Source: Paenibacillus agaridevorans (GTDB lineage Bacteria; Bacillota; Bacilli; Paenibacillales; Paenibacillaceae). From it: 38,090 bases of DNA. Made by a program: the position numbers and the translations under genes. The stretch spans positions 341,698 through 379,787 of the forward strand of contig NZ_BDQX01000458.1 of NCBI RefSeq assembly GCF_003112455.1, read 5' to 3'. The notes below the pieces were generated by a model that saw only the letters and a list, made by a program, of their open reading frames with translations, did no database searches and was not told where the DNA came from. Below, in pieces: positions 23,123 to 31,609 of this stretch; positions within the stretch are counted from its first letter, which is position 1, and every line of letters begins with the position of its first letter.

Positions 23123-24709
23123 TTAGTTGTTGCCGTAATCATCGGACTTCGGACGACGGCTCTCGCTGCTGCGGCCTTCGCTGCTCCGCTTGCCGCCATA
23201 TCCGCCGCCGTAGCTTCCACGGCTTTCGTAGTTGCCGCGCGACGAACTGCTGCTTCCCGAACGACGGTCGTCACGACCGCGATAACCGCCGCCGCTGGTG
23301 GACCCGCCGCTGCGGTTGCCGCCGTAGGAGGAAGCCCCACGGTTGAACGGGCGTCCATTGGAGCGAATGTCCGGGCGACGTTTCTTCGCGCGAAGCGGCT
23401 CTTCCGGCGTAAGCTCGATGCTCACATCCTTCTTCTCGCCTGTGAGCAGCTTGACTGCCGCAGCAAGGAGATGAACGGAATCATATTGCTCCAGCAATTG
23501 AATCGCGATAGGCTTGTACTCCGAAAATTCCTCGTTCTGTACAACTTCCAGCATACGTTCGGCCGTAATGCGCTGCTTGCCTTCGATTGCTTCCGCGATA
23601 CTAGGCAGCGGCTTGCGGTTCATGCGCTGGCGCGTAATACGCTCAATGAAGTGCAAGTGGTCGATCTCGCGAGGCGTTACGAACGACCATGCCGTACCTT
23701 CTTTGCCCGCGCGGCCCGTACGGCCGATCCGGTGAACATAGCTCTCTGGATCTTGCGGCAAGTCGAAGTTGATTACATGCGTTACGCCGGATACGTCAAG
23801 ACCGCGAGCCGCGACATCCGTTGCTACCAGGACGTCTATACTGCCGTCGCGGAACTTGCGCATAACGTTATCGCGCTGGTTTTGCGACAAGTCGCCATGC
23901 AGGCCGTCGGCAGAGTAACCGCGCTTCTGCAGCGCTTCGCTCAGCTCGTCAACGCGGCGCTTGGTGCGGCCGAAAATGATAGCCAGCTCTGGAGACTCCA
24001 TGTCCAGCAAGCGGCTAAGCGCTTCGAACTTCTGACGCTCGTGAACTTCGATATACGATTGTTCGATCGAAGGTGCCGTTACTTGCTTTGGAATAACCGA
24101 GACATGCTCAGGCTCCTTCAGGAATTGCTGAGCAAGCTTCTGGATGTTGATCGGCATCGTAGCCGAGAACAACATCGTTTGACGCTCTTCCGGAACAAGC
24201 TTAAGGATGGTTTGGATGTCCTCCATGAAGCCCATGTCCAGCATTTCGTCCGCTTCGTCAAGCACGACTGTTTGTACATCTTCCAGACGAATCGTCTTGC
24301 GGTTGATGTGATCCAGCAAGCGTCCTGGCGTTCCGATAATAATCTGCGGGCGCTTCTTGAGCGCGCGAATCTGACGTCCAATTTCTTGTCCGCCATAGAT
24401 TGGCAGCGAACGAAGGCCCTTGTATCGCGTGAGCTTCCCGATCTCGTCAGCCACCTGAATAGCGAGTTCACGGGTCGGCGTCATAATTAAGGCAACAATG
24501 CGATCCTCGCTTACCGGAATTTTGTTAATGAGCGGAATACCGAATGCCGCCGTCTTGCCCGTACCTGTCTGGGCCTGACCAATCAAATCCCGTCCCGCCA
24601 TTGCGTATGGGATCGATTTGTCTTGAATAGGGGTTGACTCTTCGAACCCCAACTCCGTTATTGCTTGCAACACTTTTGGTTCTAAACCAAATTCAGCAAA
24701 TGTTTTCAA
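23123..24709 (-). CDS. cshA: DEAD-box RNA helicase, CshA-like
   Basis: 528 residues. Motifs in order: Q-motif region (GFEESTPIQ), I AQTGTGKT (46-53), Ia PTRELA, II DEAD (150-153), III SAT (181-183), V ATDVAARGLDV, VI HRIGRTGRAG. The last 95 residues are an RGG/Ser/Gly/Tyr-rich tail that binds RNA. B. subtilis CshA has this layout, works in ribosome assembly at low temperature and joins the RNA degradosome. The start is TTG 24709 after AAGGAG at a rather long 12-base spacing. It has an extended -10 promoter and its own terminator. Confidence 0.93.
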   Translation of the reverse strand: MKTFAEFGLEPKVLQAITELGFEESTPIQDKSIPYAMAGRDLIGQAQTGTGKTAAFGIPLINKIPVSEDRIVALIMTPTRELAIQVADEIGKLTRYKGLRSLPIYGGQEIGRQIRALKKRPQIIIGTPGRLLDHINRKTIRLEDVQTVVLDEADEMLDMGFMEDIQTILKLVPEERQTMLFSATMPINIQKLAQQFLKEPEHVSVIPKQVTAPSIEQSYIEVHERQKFEALSRLLDMESPELAIIFGRTKRRVDELSEALQKRGYSADGLHGDLSQNQRDNVMRKFRDGSIDVLVATDVAARGLDVSGVTHVINFDLPQDPESYVHRIGRTGRAGKEGTAWSFVTPREIDHLHFIERITRQRMNRKPLPSIAEAIEGKQRITAERMLEVVQNEEFSEYKPIAIQLLEQYDSVHLLAAAVKLLTGEKKDVSIELTPEEPLRAKKRRPDIRSNGRPFNRGASSYGGNRSGGSTSGGGYRGRDDRRSGSSSSSRGNYESRGSYGGGYGGKRSSEGRSSESRRPKSDDYGNN

Positions 24710-24759
24710 ACTTTTCTCAAACTCCTTCTATCTACAGCCTTCTTAAGAATATCCAAACC

Positions 24760-24768
24760 ATTATAGCA
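24760..24768 (-). promoter_or_regulatory. Extended -10 promoter of cshA
   Basis: TGCTATAAT on the minus strand, about 50 bases before the TTG start; no clear -35 hexamer. Confidence 0.5.
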
Positions 24769-24857
24769 CAGAAACATCCCCGAATACCAGTTAAGCGAAC
24801 AATGCCATACTAACAAGGAGCTATAATACTTCAATTCTGGATAAGGGGGCGATTACA

Positions 24858-25700
24858 TTGCAGGCAACAAAAAGGCGTTATCTGCTCACAATACCGACCA
24901 TGACGATCGGCGCGTTGTTAGTTGCGATCGGGTTCAACATGTTTCTCATTCCCCACCAATTGCTTAGCGGCGGCTTGTCCGGCATCTCCATGATGATCAG
25001 TTATATCACCGGCGGCAATGTCGCCTGGCTGTATCTTCTTTTGAATATACCCGTATTGGTATGGGGATGGTTCATGTTAGGGAGACGCTTCGTCATTTGG
25101 AGCATTTACTCCGTCGCCGCAGCAACCTTTTTCCTGAGAGTGGTTCCCGTCATACATACGGCTGACGATATTTTGTTAGGCGCGGTGTTCGGCGGGGTCA
25201 TCGTCGGCTTCGGCAGCGGACTTGCGCTCAGGTACGGAGGCTCCTCCGGCGGTTTCGACGTTGTTGCCTCCATTGTTACAAAGAGACGCGATCTGCCCGT
25301 AGGAATGATCATCTTTCTGTTAAATGCGGGCGTCATCGCGATCCTAATCTTCTTCACCAAGAACTGGGACCTGGCGCTGTATTCGCTTATTGCGATTTTT
25401 TCCGCGGGCAAGGTTGTAGATCTTATCCATGTGCGGCATATTAAAGTGACGGTATTTATCATTACAACGAAGACGGAGGAGCTCCGCCAGAAGCTGCTGT
25501 CCCATCCCAGAGGCATTACCATAATCAAGACGCGAGGAGCCTACTCCTCGGCCGAGAGGGACATGCTGATGACCGTACGCACGAAATTCGAAGTGGCGGA
25601 TTTGTGCAAAACCATCATTACCATCGACCCGCACGCTTTCATTAATATTGTGGAAACCGTTGGCGTCGTCGGAGACTTTCGGAGGCCGAACCCGAGCTGA
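24858..25700 (+). CDS. YitT-family membrane protein (DUF161 + DUF2179)
   Basis: 280 residues from TTG behind AAGGGGGCGATTACA. There are five to six membrane helices (1-180) with GFNMFLIPHQLLSGGLSGISMM and RYGGSSGGFDVVA, then a soluble C-terminal DUF2179 domain (about 200-275) with KVTVFIITTKTEEL and ITIDPHAFINIVE. This is the full YitT arrangement, abundant as paralogues in Bacillales. Transport is suspected from the fold, but the substrate is not known. Confidence 0.92.
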   Translation: MQATKRRYLLTIPTMTIGALLVAIGFNMFLIPHQLLSGGLSGISMMISYITGGNVAWLYLLLNIPVLVWGWFMLGRRFVIWSIYSVAAATFFLRVVPVIHTADDILLGAVFGGVIVGFGSGLALRYGGSSGGFDVVASIVTKRRDLPVGMIIFLLNAGVIAILIFFTKNWDLALYSLIAIFSAGKVVDLIHVRHIKVTVFIITTKTEELRQKLLSHPRGITIIKTRGAYSSAERDMLMTVRTKFEVADLCKTIITIDPHAFINIVETVGVVGDFRRPNPS

Positions 25701-25752
25701 TCTCCGCGGAAGCGGAAGTTGTTAACAATTGCTATGTTTTTGAAAGCGAAGC

Positions 25753-25761
25753 TGTTATAAT
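25753..25761 (+). promoter_or_regulatory. Extended -10 promoter of the 64-aa gene
   Basis: TGTTATAAT, an extended -10 element, 87 bases before the GTG start. Confidence 0.5.
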
Positions 25762-25848
25762 GTGTGTATCCCAAACGTTAGTTTCTTTACCAATCGTTTT
25801 CCCCTTCTTGCTTTCTAATTGACTATTAGGATGAAAGGGTGATGCTGA

Positions 25849-26043
25849 GTGGATATGGAAACGGTCAAATTGTCTCAAATTGTCGAAAGGCTTGCCCCGG
25901 AGCTTAGTCCTTACCTCACTTCCCGTGAGTTGGATCTCCGTATCGTCCTTCGTGACGGCCTCGCTGTTCTTGAGCCGGGAGACGTCATGGAAATTGTACA
26001 GCACAGCATCTGCAACGGGCAGAAACAGACGATGTTACAATGA
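25849..26043 (+). CDS. Small soluble protein of 64 aa, unknown family
   Basis: GTG at 25849 lies nine bases after AAAGGG; ATG at 25855 is an alternative start. The product is acidic-amphipathic (KLSQIVERLAPELSPYLTSRELDLRIVLRDGLAVLEPGDVMEIVQHS) with an expected helix-strand-strand-helix order, no cysteine cluster and no membrane span. The gene has its own promoter and a near-perfect terminator at 26081-26110, so it is an independent short transcript. I do not recognise it; a small adaptor or regulator is a guess. Confidence 0.62.
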   Translation: MDMETVKLSQIVERLAPELSPYLTSRELDLRIVLRDGLAVLEPGDVMEIVQHSICNGQKQTMLQ

Positions 26044-26080
26044 ATAGGCTTGGTTATGGGATATCGGTATAACCGCACTG

Positions 26081-26110
26081 CCAGTCGATCTCGTTGTCGA
26101 CTGGTTTTTT
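26081..26110 (+). terminator. Rho-independent terminator of the 64-aa gene
   Basis: CCAGTCGA - 8-base loop - TCGACTGG followed by six T; a perfect stem. Confidence 0.92.
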
Positions 26111-26299
26111 GTCTCCCATTAGAACAAAAAAGAGATGACCCATCCAACGAAGTGGCTTATAATCGGATACAAAAGGTGAAGCTTAGTTGGCTTTGCGGCC
26201 GCGCCGTCCTTTGTCGGCGCACCAGGTTTCATTCCTAGACATAGAGGTTAAGTATGGGGATTACTGATACGATCCTATAAAATGACGGGAGAGAGCTCA

Positions 26300-27505
26300 A
26301 TGGACATCATTGTATCTACAATTATGCTGCTTTACGGCTTGCTTACCGGACAAGGAGACGCGCATGGCGATGCCAAACAGCTTGCTGTCGCCTATCTAAA
26401 TGCATCAGCCGGAGAAACGATCGTACAGCCGAATGCGCCGATCGTAACGGGAGAGGAGCCTCCGGGAGGCGGAGGAATGATGCCCGGTCAGGCGAAGCAG
26501 GATCCTCAGCCTGATACGCCGCCTATCAAGGGGATCTACGTCACAGCGCATAGCGCGGGCGGTTCCCGCATGGAATCGTTGCTCAAGCTTGTTGACGATA
26601 CCGAACTGAACAGCATGGTTATCGATCTAAAGGACGACAACGGATATATTACATACCCGACAACGACGCCCGAGCTGCTGGAAATCGGTACCGCCAAAAA
26701 ATATATTTCCGATATTAATGGTCTTATGGATACCCTCAAGCAGCATGAAATCTACCCTATTGCGCGTATTGTCGTTTTTAAGGACACCGTGCTTGCCGTC
26801 AAACGTCCGGAGCTGTCGTTCCTGCAGCCCGACGGTACGATATGGAAAAATGGCCGCGGCGAAAGCTTCGTCAATCCATACCGCCAGGAAGTGTGGGAAT
26901 ACAACGTCGCGCTAGCCAAGGAAGCCACGAAACTCGGCTTCAAGGAAATCCAGTTCGACTACGTTCGTTTTCCGGAAGGATTCGAAAACCGCGCCGATAC
27001 GCTCACGTTTAACAAGACGGAGCAAAGCCGCGTAGATGCGGTAGCTGGATTCGTCAAGTACGCTCGCGAACAGCTGGAGCCGCTTGGCGTACGCGTTTCC
27101 GTCGATATTTTCGGTTACGCGGCATCCGTGCCGGCTGCCGAAGGCATCGGTCAGGATTTCGTCAAAATTTCGAATGACGTACATGTGATCTCGCCCATGA
27201 TCTATCCCAGCCACTACAGCACGGGCTGGTTCAACCAGAAGACGCCGGATCGCAGTCCTTACGAGACGATCAAGGGAGCTATGGACGATACGCACGAGAA
27301 GCTCCAGAACACCGGCGAGCTCAAGCCGATTATTCGTCCATGGATACAGGATTTCACCGCAAGCTGGCTAGGCAAAGGCAATTACGTGAAGTACGGCATC
27401 GCCGAAGTTGAAGCTCAAATTAAAGCCCTCCAAGATTCGAACGTCACCGAATATTTGCTTTGGAATGCCGGCAACAAATATACCGCTGGCGTCAAATACG
27501 AATAA
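26300..27505 (+). CDS. Putative glycoside hydrolase, DUF4015/GHL family
   Basis: 401 residues from ATG 26300 (GGGAGAG seven bases before). An N-terminal hydrophobic segment (DIIVSTIMLLYGLL) suggests export or anchoring; a Pro/Gly linker precedes the TIM-barrel domain that starts PIKGIYVTAHSAGG. Conserved parts are VIDLKDDNG, PIARIVVFKD, EIQFDYVRFPEG (candidate acidic catalytic residue), VSVDIFGYAAS and ISPMIYPSHY. This is the PF13200 signature. The family is predicted to cut polysaccharides at the cell surface; the substrate is unknown. Confidence 0.88.
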   Translation: MDIIVSTIMLLYGLLTGQGDAHGDAKQLAVAYLNASAGETIVQPNAPIVTGEEPPGGGGMMPGQAKQDPQPDTPPIKGIYVTAHSAGGSRMESLLKLVDDTELNSMVIDLKDDNGYITYPTTTPELLEIGTAKKYISDINGLMDTLKQHEIYPIARIVVFKDTVLAVKRPELSFLQPDGTIWKNGRGESFVNPYRQEVWEYNVALAKEATKLGFKEIQFDYVRFPEGFENRADTLTFNKTEQSRVDAVAGFVKYAREQLEPLGVRVSVDIFGYAASVPAAEGIGQDFVKISNDVHVISPMIYPSHYSTGWFNQKTPDRSPYETIKGAMDDTHEKLQNTGELKPIIRPWIQDFTASWLGKGNYVKYGIAEVEAQIKALQDSNVTEYLLWNAGNKYTAGVKYE

Positions 27506-27516
27506 TTGCTATTGTG

Positions 27517-27548
27517 AAAGGGCTGCCTTGCAAGGGCAGCCCCTTTTT
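27517..27548 (+). terminator. Terminator of the DUF4015 gene
   Basis: GGGCTGCC / GGCAGCCC stem followed by CTTTTT, 12 bases after the stop codon. Confidence 0.87.
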
Positions 27549-27564
27549 GCATCCATTTTTAAAA

Positions 27565-27622
27565 CAAAAAACTGTTCCCTAACGACAAAGCGCTTAATGA
27601 CGCTTCAGCTCGTTTGGAACAG
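27565..27622 (-). terminator. Terminator of pfkA
   Basis: On the minus strand CTGTTCC..GGAACAG closes a stem with an inner AAGCG/CGCTT hairpin, followed by TTTTTTG. Confidence 0.75.
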
Positions 27623-27644
27623 CTCATTTGGTTATTGTAAAAAA

Positions 27645-28613
27645 TTATTGAGAAAGACGCAGCGCGAGCTCGTACATATCCATGTCGAACGGTTTTTTGC
27701 TGTTTACAACCGTATCGATGTCCGTCAAAGTTAACTCGCCTTTGATCACGCCGCAGGATTTGCCGGAGTCGCCTTCCATCAGCTTTCTGACGGCGAAATC
27801 ACCTAGACGACTTGCAAGAATGCGGTCTACCGCTGTTGGTGTACCACCGCGTTGAATATGGCCCAGCACCGTAACGCGCGCTTCGATACCGCTCAGATCG
27901 GTAATTTTTTGCGAGACGTCTTCGCCCTTGGCCGCACCTTCGGCAACGATGATAATACTATGACGTTTGCCTTTGGCAAAATTGTTTTTCATCCGGTCAG
28001 CAACTTCGGCCAGATCAAACGGAACCTCCGGTACAAGAATCGTCTCCGCCCCGCTCGCAAGTCCAGCGTACAATGCAATGTCGCCGCAGTGACGGCCCAT
28101 AACTTCTACGATCGAAGAACGTTCGTGGGAAGACATCGTATCGCGAATTTTGTTGATCGCATCAACGACGATGCTGACCGCTGTATCGAAGCCGATTGTC
28201 GCATCCGTGAACGGGATATCGTTGTCGATGGTGCCTGGCAGGCCCATCGTTTTAATGCCCAGCTTGCTAAGCTTGTTGGCGCCCTGGTAAGAGCCGTCTC
28301 CGCCGAGGACAACCAATCCGTCGATGCCTCTTTCGCGAAGCACGTCCGCACCCCGTTGTTGACCTTCCGGCGTCAGAAACTCCTTGCATCGTGCCGTCTG
28401 AAGAATCGTGCCTCCGCGCTGAATAATGTCGCCGACGCTGCGAAGATCCATCTCGCGCAGATCGTCATTAAGCAAACCTTGAAAACCTCTTTGCACGCCG
28501 TAAACCTTTAAGCCATGGAACAGTCCGCTTCGAACAACGGCGCGTACAGCCGCGTTCATGCCTTGGGAGTCGCCTCCGCTTGTTAATACCGCAATAGATT
28601 TAACTGCAGTCAT
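27645..28613 (-). CDS. pfkA: ATP-dependent 6-phosphofructokinase
   Basis: 322 residues, the size of the Bacillus enzyme. ATP site TSGGDSQGMNAAVR, GGDGSYQGA, the catalytic loop PGTIDNDI, and the fructose-6-phosphate segment EVMGRHCGDIAL are all present. It commits sugar to glycolysis in the cytoplasm. The first loop reads GGDSQGMN rather than the classical GGDAPGMN. ATG follows GTGGAGGAATGAAAC. It lies 31 bases after ytpB and is followed by a terminator; no pyk gene follows, although pfkA-pyk is a common pair in Firmicutes. Confidence 0.96.
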   Translation of the reverse strand: MTAVKSIAVLTSGGDSQGMNAAVRAVVRSGLFHGLKVYGVQRGFQGLLNDDLREMDLRSVGDIIQRGGTILQTARCKEFLTPEGQQRGADVLRERGIDGLVVLGGDGSYQGANKLSKLGIKTMGLPGTIDNDIPFTDATIGFDTAVSIVVDAINKIRDTMSSHERSSIVEVMGRHCGDIALYAGLASGAETILVPEVPFDLAEVADRMKNNFAKGKRHSIIIVAEGAAKGEDVSQKITDLSGIEARVTVLGHIQRGGTPTAVDRILASRLGDFAVRKLMEGDSGKSCGVIKGELTLTDIDTVVNSKKPFDMDMYELALRLSQ

Positions 28614-28644
28614 GTTTCATTCCTCCACACCAAATTAGTCTTTA

Positions 28645-29727
28645 TCAGGCTTGCTGCCTTCGTATCCATTGACTGTTAATCATGAAGAACAACCGCGTGA
28701 GCGGACTGTTTTTCATCAGTCTCTTCGACACTTCCCGCACCTCGGCCTGGAGTCGAACTTTGGGATCTGTCAAATAAAGGGCTAACAGACCTTCGATAAT
28801 TAACCGATGGAATCCCGATGCCGGAAGCGACTTTACGTCCTCCCTCGCGCGATTTACGATCATATCGATCCGTTCGACCAGCAATTGCTTGCTATCGTAG
28901 TAATTGCAGAAATTCAAATCGCCGCCAAGCTTATCTTCTTCCTGATCGATCAAATAATCGAGCAGAATGTGAAGACCGCATACATGCGGGAAATAAATAC
29001 GGCGGATCGCCTCCGCGTCCTTGGCGGACAACTGAGACTCCGATGCTGCCAGAAACAGCATAAACATGCCCAGCGTAGAACCTGTCGCAGCGGCAAATTC
29101 ATTCCATTGCAGGTGAGGATATTGGTAACTGTGTTGATCCCACCATGCGAGCAGTTCGTTCTCGCGCATATCTTTGCGAATATGCTTGTACACTTGCAGA
29201 TCTCCATACAACGCGACCAATTCCTCTACATGCCGTTGCACACTTAAGTACGAAGGCAGCTGCGATACGCATGTCTGGCAGGTCCGTACGAGATGATGCA
29301 GATAACCGCCGTCGTCGCTCTCGCTCCGAAGCTCGTAATAATCGCGAAGCTCTGCATGAGGATTAACGGCATCCAACATAGATTGATGAAGCAAACGGAA
29401 ATCTTCGGGATCCAGCGACGTACTGCGATCGCACAGGTTGTCCAAATAATCGCTGATCGTCTGCAGCGCGACAATAAGCGGAATCAATACATGACGGTAT
29501 TCCAGGTTAGCCGCGGCATATACGCCGCCCCCTTGGCAATGAAACTTTTTGTCATCCATGCTGTTCAAGGCCTGCGTCCGCAGCTCGTCGTCAGGTATTC
29601 GTTCCGCCAATTCTCTCAAGCGGCAAAGTTCGGCATCTACTTCAGGCAACACGTATTTGTAGACTCGATGCATGAGCTTAATGGGACCTTGAGGCGCTCG
29701 TCTTCCCGAAAGCGTCGTTAGTATCAC
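28645..29727 (-). CDS. ytpB: Tetraprenyl-beta-curcumene synthase family (YtpB)
   Basis: 360 residues from GTG 29727, six bases after AAAGGGG. DUF2600 markers are KFHCQGGGVYAAAN, ISDYLDNLCDR, the Asp-rich LLDYLIDQEEDKLGGDLNFCNYY and RLFFMINSQW. In B. subtilis YtpB turns C35 prenyl diphosphate into a sesquarterpene. The enzyme has no DDxxD motif of the usual terpene synthases; DYLDN and DYLIDQEED are the likely metal sites. An unknown 103-residue gene lies 26 bases upstream on the same strand and pfkA follows. Confidence 0.9.
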   Translation of the reverse strand: MILTTLSGRRAPQGPIKLMHRVYKYVLPEVDAELCRLRELAERIPDDELRTQALNSMDDKKFHCQGGGVYAAANLEYRHVLIPLIVALQTISDYLDNLCDRSTSLDPEDFRLLHQSMLDAVNPHAELRDYYELRSESDDGGYLHHLVRTCQTCVSQLPSYLSVQRHVEELVALYGDLQVYKHIRKDMRENELLAWWDQHSYQYPHLQWNEFAAATGSTLGMFMLFLAASESQLSAKDAEAIRRIYFPHVCGLHILLDYLIDQEEDKLGGDLNFCNYYDSKQLLVERIDMIVNRAREDVKSLPASGFHRLIIEGLLALYLTDPKVRLQAEVREVSKRLMKNSPLTRLFFMINSQWIRRQQA

Positions 29728-29753
29728 GGCGCACCCCTTTCGCGAGAATGATG

Positions 29754-30065
29754 TTATGAATGCCGGCGCGACTCTACGTCCTGATCGTTCCTGTACCAAA
29801 TATGCAAATCGTTGATTCGGCTGGCCAAATCCGCGATTGCATATGTAAGCTCACAGCAGCGTTCAAAGTTGTCTTCCTCGTCCATCTCGGCTTGCATGCG
29901 AATAATGCCTGCTTCGAATTCCATCACGCGGTCCGGAATGGTGCCGCGTATGAGCTCCCATCTTGCAATAATCGCGGTTCTCTCCTCCAGCGAATATTGC
30001 TCCCAATCTTTGGCGAGTGTCGGAATATGTAGACGAAGCCTGTCGTTCCATTGGAAAATGTCCAT
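29754..30065 (-). CDS. Small acidic helical protein of 103 aa, unknown
   Basis: ATG 30065 has the ribosome site GGAGGTTGCA. The product starts MDIFQWNDRLRLHIPTLAKDW and is predicted to be almost all helix, acidic in the second half (EMDEEDNFERCCELTYAIADLASRINDLHIW), with no membrane span or catalytic motif. It is the first gene of the group with ytpB and pfkA. I do not recognise the family; a small partner of the terpene enzyme is one possibility. Confidence 0.72.
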   Translation of the reverse strand: MDIFQWNDRLRLHIPTLAKDWEQYSLEERTAIIARWELIRGTIPDRVMEFEAGIIRMQAEMDEEDNFERCCELTYAIADLASRINDLHIWYRNDQDVESRRHS

Positions 30066-30364
30066 TGCAACCTCCACACAATAATGTACCATTTTGAAGG
30101 GTAATAATCCAGCCACAATTAAGTGTCGGCCTTTGGATAGCCTGCTCGAATTCGGAATTCCAAGCGCTAATGCGCTTACAAAAAGCTGACTTTAACCGCG
30201 ACATGGCAAAGGTTCTTTTTGAGACAACTACGTCGAACGAAAGCATGGTATACTAAATGTCGAAGATTCAGTAATGAGACTAGTATTGAGAAAGCGGAAC
30301 GGAGTCAATTCGATATGGAGTCCGTCCGTTTCGCAAGATAGAGAGATGGAGTGAAACGGCAACC
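30066..30364. other. Divergent intergenic region between the 103-aa gene and the MFS gene
   Basis: No gene is supported. A GGTATACTAA sequence near 30246 may be a -10 element for the MFS gene, and an imperfect hairpin (GCGGAACGGA / TCCGTCCGTTTCGC, about 30294-30340) lies in its leader. Confidence 0.4.
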
Positions 30365-31552
30365 ATGAACGATTCAGTCACCACCGGGGAAACAATCTCT
30401 GCAACAGCCAAGCAAGAAACATTGGCGCTGCGCGCCTTCAACTTCTCGACTTTCGCCACGCAGTCGCTTGTCATCTCCTTTATTCCTTTATATTTTATGA
30501 CCAAAGGTTTCTCTGAGAGTCAGATCGGCGTCATCTATTCGGCCGGATTGTCCGTGTCCATCTTCGCCAACATTATTACGGGTCTTGCCAGCGACAAATA
30601 TCGGACGATACGGAAACTTCTTGTGGCGCTTCTGTTTGCTCAACTCGTGCTTATGAGCATTCTGTACCCGCTCGAGAACGTCGTCCTGATTACGATCGTC
30701 ATGACATGCTTTTATTTTTTCCAGACCCCGATTATTCCGTTAAGCGACAGCCTCATTCTATTATCCAGCCAGCATACCGGCACGCCTTACGCGCTCATTC
30801 GTATATTCGGCTCGCTCGGCTTCGCGCTAAGCGCCTACTTTTTCGGGCTGCTGCTAAAGGGAATCGGTTCGGAATGGACGATTGCCTTGGCTATCGGCAC
30901 AATCGGGATCTCGATCTTCATCAGTCTGTTCATCAAGGACTATCAAAGCACGGCGCGCAAAATCGAGTTTTCCGGCTTCTTTAAGCTGCTGGGCCAGCGT
31001 CAGGTGTTGACGTTTTTTGTGCTGATTCTGATGGTTTCCATCTCGCATCGAATGTACGAGGGCTTCCTCGCGGTCACCATGCGCCAGCTAGGCGCAAGCG
31101 ACACGCTGATCGGACTGGCCCTGCTTGTATCGGCGGCCAGTGAGATTCCGACCTTGTTTCTGCTCGGCAAATACGGGCATAAGCTGCGCGAGTTGCCTTT
31201 GCTTGCATTCGCGTCGCTGATGTACGGGCTTCGTCTCTGGCTGATGAGCGAGATTAATGATCCCCAATGGTTTATAGCGACACAGGCTATGCACAGTATC
31301 TCATTCGGCATCTACTTCTCCACTGCGCTCCGCTATCTCTCGTTTCTGATCCCGGACGAGTATCGCGCATCCGGTCAAGCGGTGTATACCATTATATGGA
31401 CAGGCGCCGCCGGCCTTATCAGCGGCGTCATTGGCGGCGTTGTCTACCAGCACCTCGGCCGCGTCGCCTTCTACCACGCCGCCATGTATGTCGGCATCGT
31501 CGCCGCCATCGGCTTCCTGCTGTATCACTGGCTGGGGCGGAATGGGAGGTAA
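30365..31552 (+). CDS. MFS transporter, LacY-like/MFS_1-like group
   Basis: 395 residues, about 12 membrane helices. LALRAFNFSTFATQSLVISFIPLYF in helix 1, LASDKYRTIRKLL as motif A, and ALIRIFGSLGFALSAYFFG in helix 5 resemble the PF12832 group (B. subtilis YwbF-like). A sugar/proton symporter or nucleoside carrier is possible; the substrate is not predictable. The ribosome site is weak (GGAG 14 bases upstream). The stop codon is the first triplet of an octamer tandem repeat. Confidence 0.87.
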   Translation: MNDSVTTGETISATAKQETLALRAFNFSTFATQSLVISFIPLYFMTKGFSESQIGVIYSAGLSVSIFANIITGLASDKYRTIRKLLVALLFAQLVLMSILYPLENVVLITIVMTCFYFFQTPIIPLSDSLILLSSQHTGTPYALIRIFGSLGFALSAYFFGLLLKGIGSEWTIALAIGTIGISIFISLFIKDYQSTARKIEFSGFFKLLGQRQVLTFFVLILMVSISHRMYEGFLAVTMRQLGASDTLIGLALLVSAASEIPTLFLLGKYGHKLRELPLLAFASLMYGLRLWLMSEINDPQWFIATQAMHSISFGIYFSTALRYLSFLIPDEYRASGQAVYTIIWTGAAGLISGVIGGVVYQHLGRVAFYHAAMYVGIVAAIGFLLYHWLGRNGR

Positions 31553-31597
31553 GTAACTGAGTAACTGAGTAACTGAGTAATTAAGTAATTAATTAAG
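31550..31597. repeat. Octamer tandem repeat (TRAGTAAY), six copies
   Basis: TAAGTAAC, TGAGTAAC twice, TGAGTAAT, TAAGTAAT, TAATTAAG. Because eight is not a multiple of three and each unit carries TAA or TGA, all three plus-strand frames are closed repeatedly. It starts on the MFS stop codon. Confidence 0.85.
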
Positions 31598-31609
31598 CAG
31601 CTGCTTTAC

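Noticed and set aside
23114..24490. 458-codon plus-strand open frame opposite cshA
   Set aside because: It is antisense to a clearly identified DEAD-box helicase; openness follows from its codon use and the RGG-coding tail.
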